From positions 62,001 to 126,000 of the forward strand of contig NZ_JPGL01000022.1 of the NCBI RefSeq assembly GCF_000732615.1: DNA of 64,000 nucleotides, read 5' to 3'. Position numbers and translations under genes: made by a program. This document shows, one piece after another, positions 63,169 through 64,000 of the stretch. Source of the DNA: Burkholderia paludis. GTDB lineage: Bacteria > Pseudomonadota > Gammaproteobacteria > Burkholderiales > Burkholderiaceae. Each line of letters opens with the position of its first letter. The first letter of the stretch is position 1. The notes below the pieces were generated by a model. That model did no database searches and was not told where the DNA came from. It saw nothing but the letters and a program-made list of their open reading frames with translations.

Positions 63169-63223
63169 ATCGATAAGCGTCCAATACAGGTTTTATCCGG
63201 TACGATAGATATCGCTTATCGAT
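63169..63223. promoter_or_regulatory. Divergent control region with an 11-base inverted repeat
   Basis: ATCGATAAGCG at 63169-63179 and its exact complement CGCTTATCGAT at 63213-63223 are 33 bases apart, within the 208-base divergent region. The second arm lies close to the LysR ribosome site. This spacing suits two half-sites of a LysR-type tetramer that would control both its own gene and the dehydrogenase gene. Confidence 0.6.
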
Positions 63224-63245
63224 GCCGACGCCGGGAGGAGACACC

Positions 63246-64000
63246 GTGGAACTGAGGCAGTTGCGCTACTTCGTGGCGGTCGCGGAGGAGCTGCATTTCG
63301 GGCGCGCGGCAAAGCGCCTGTTCATTTCGCAGCCGGCGCTGAGTTTCGACATCCGCAAGTTCGAGGAGGCGCTCGGTGTGCAGCTCTTCTCGCGCACCAA
63401 CAAGAGCGTCGCGCTGACCAACGCCGGCGAAGTGCTGCTCGGCGAGGCGCGCCGGCTGCTGCTGCAGGCGGCCGAGGCCGAGCGCCTGACGGTGCGCTCC
63501 GCGTCGGGTCTCGCGGGCCGGCTGCGGATCGGCTTCGTGCATTCGATGCTGTATCGCGGGCTGCCCGATGCAGTGCGACGCTTCGAAGCCGATTACCCGG
63601 GCGTCGAGGTCGTGCTGAGCGAAATGAACACGCAGGCGCAGGTGCAGGCGATCCAGCGCGGCCAGATCGATCTCGGCTATGCGCACTGGGGCCATTTCCC
63701 GCCCGAGGTCGAATCGGCGCCCGTCTATACGGAGCCGTTCGTGTGCTGCCTGCCGGCCCCGCATCCGCTCGCGCGGCGCAGTCAGGTCGCGCTCGCCGCG
63801 CTCGCGGCGGAACCGTTCATCCTGTTTCCGCGCGAGGCGGCGCCGCATTATCACGACCTGATCATCGCGCAGTGCGTGAACGCGGGATTCAGCCCGCTGA
63901 TCCGTCACGAAGCACGGCTGTGGCAGACGATCCTGTCGATGATCGAGTTCGGAATGGGCGTCGCGCTGGTGCCGCGCGTGCTGCAGCAGGTGAAGAGCGA
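63246..64000 (+). CDS. LysR-family transcriptional regulator (5' part)
   Basis: This is a LysR-type regulator cut off by the window end; 251 residues are visible. The N-terminal helix-turn-helix (VELRQLRYFVAVAEELHFGR through LFISQPALSFDIRKFEEALG) is typical, and the effector-binding domain has GRLRIGFVHSML and the VALVPRVLQQV segment. It starts at a GTG with GGAGGAG ideally placed. It is divergent from the acyl-CoA dehydrogenase gene, so it probably controls the catabolic unit in response to its substrate. Confidence 0.9.
   Translation, partial: MELRQLRYFVAVAEELHFGRAAKRLFISQPALSFDIRKFEEALGVQLFSRTNKSVALTNAGEVLLGEARRLLLQAAEAERLTVRSASGLAGRLRIGFVHSMLYRGLPDAVRRFEADYPGVEVVLSEMNTQAQVQAIQRGQIDLGYAHWGHFPPEVESAPVYTEPFVCCLPAPHPLARRSQVALAALAAEPFILFPREAAPHYHDLIIAQCVNAGFSPLIRHEARLWQTILSMIEFGMGVALVPRVLQQVKS

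Overview
The window looks like a core stretch of the large chromosome of a Burkholderia species, most likely of the B. cepacia complex. This rests on very high GC with strong third-position GC bias, a phasin gene, an E3 subunit carrying its own lipoyl domain, the isc operon type, an ECF sigma/FecR/TonB module and general gene content. The species call is inference, because no database search was possible. Most genes are ordinary housekeeping genes. The one clearly foreign patch is a decayed element of about 3.9 kb inserted at an initiator tRNA gene.

Layout. 1-1.7 kb: 3' end of lysS and a glycine-zipper membrane protein. 1.85-7.9 kb (minus): complete isc operon iscR-iscS-iscU-iscA-hscB-hscA-fdx-iscX, with two IscR-type operators over the iscR promoter. 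7.9-8.8 kb: a low-molecular-weight phosphotyrosine phosphatase and a small membrane protein. 8.9-12 kb: lutA and lutB homologues without lutC, divergent from an IclR regulator. 12.1-14.6 kb: a penicillin-binding-protein-7-type endopeptidase and a phasin gene whose promoter lies between TGC-N3-GCA dyads. 14.8-21.2 kb (minus): pyruvate dehydrogenase genes aceE-aceF-lpdA. 21.5-24.6 kb (plus): a FixLJ-like two-component system. 24.9-30.1 kb: folD, an M3 oligopeptidase, dinB (minus, with a LexA box) and an Asp/Glu racemase.

30.15-36.1 kb (minus): an iron-uptake unit under a Fur box, in the order ECF sigma factor, FecR-like anti-sigma factor, TonB-dependent receptor with signalling domain, and periplasmic esterase. 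36.2-40.14 kb: the relic element, bounded by 17-bp copies of the tRNA-fMet 3' end. It holds a frameshifted pilV (shufflon pilin) fragment, an intact acyltransferase-3 gene of lower GC, a palindrome-rich spacer and a frameshifted, truncated tyrosine integrase. The tRNA-fMet gene itself is intact and has a strong promoter.

40.4-47.6 kb: exonuclease III, a prolyl oligopeptidase-family peptidase, and glnA-ntrB-ntrC (minus), with a sigma-54 promoter and an NtrC-type site upstream of glnA. 48-52.4 kb: a rhodanese, a CinA-type molybdopterin-binding protein, an EI24-family membrane protein, a sterol-desaturase family protein and a secreted beta-propeller protein. 52.5-58.5 kb: hrpA (minus), then argA and yggX (plus). 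58.6-64 kb: an MHS-type transporter, a class III CoA-transferase and an acyl-CoA dehydrogenase (minus), with a divergent LysR regulator cut by the window end. This set looks like a small catabolic unit for an unidentified organic acid.

No rRNA, intact insertion sequence, CRISPR array or intact prophage was seen. The points most worth a second look are the tRNA-fMet relic and its displaced terminator, the FixL-like kinase whose first PAS domain seems to lack the heme histidine, the Thr/Cys racemase, and the unusual lutAB pair.
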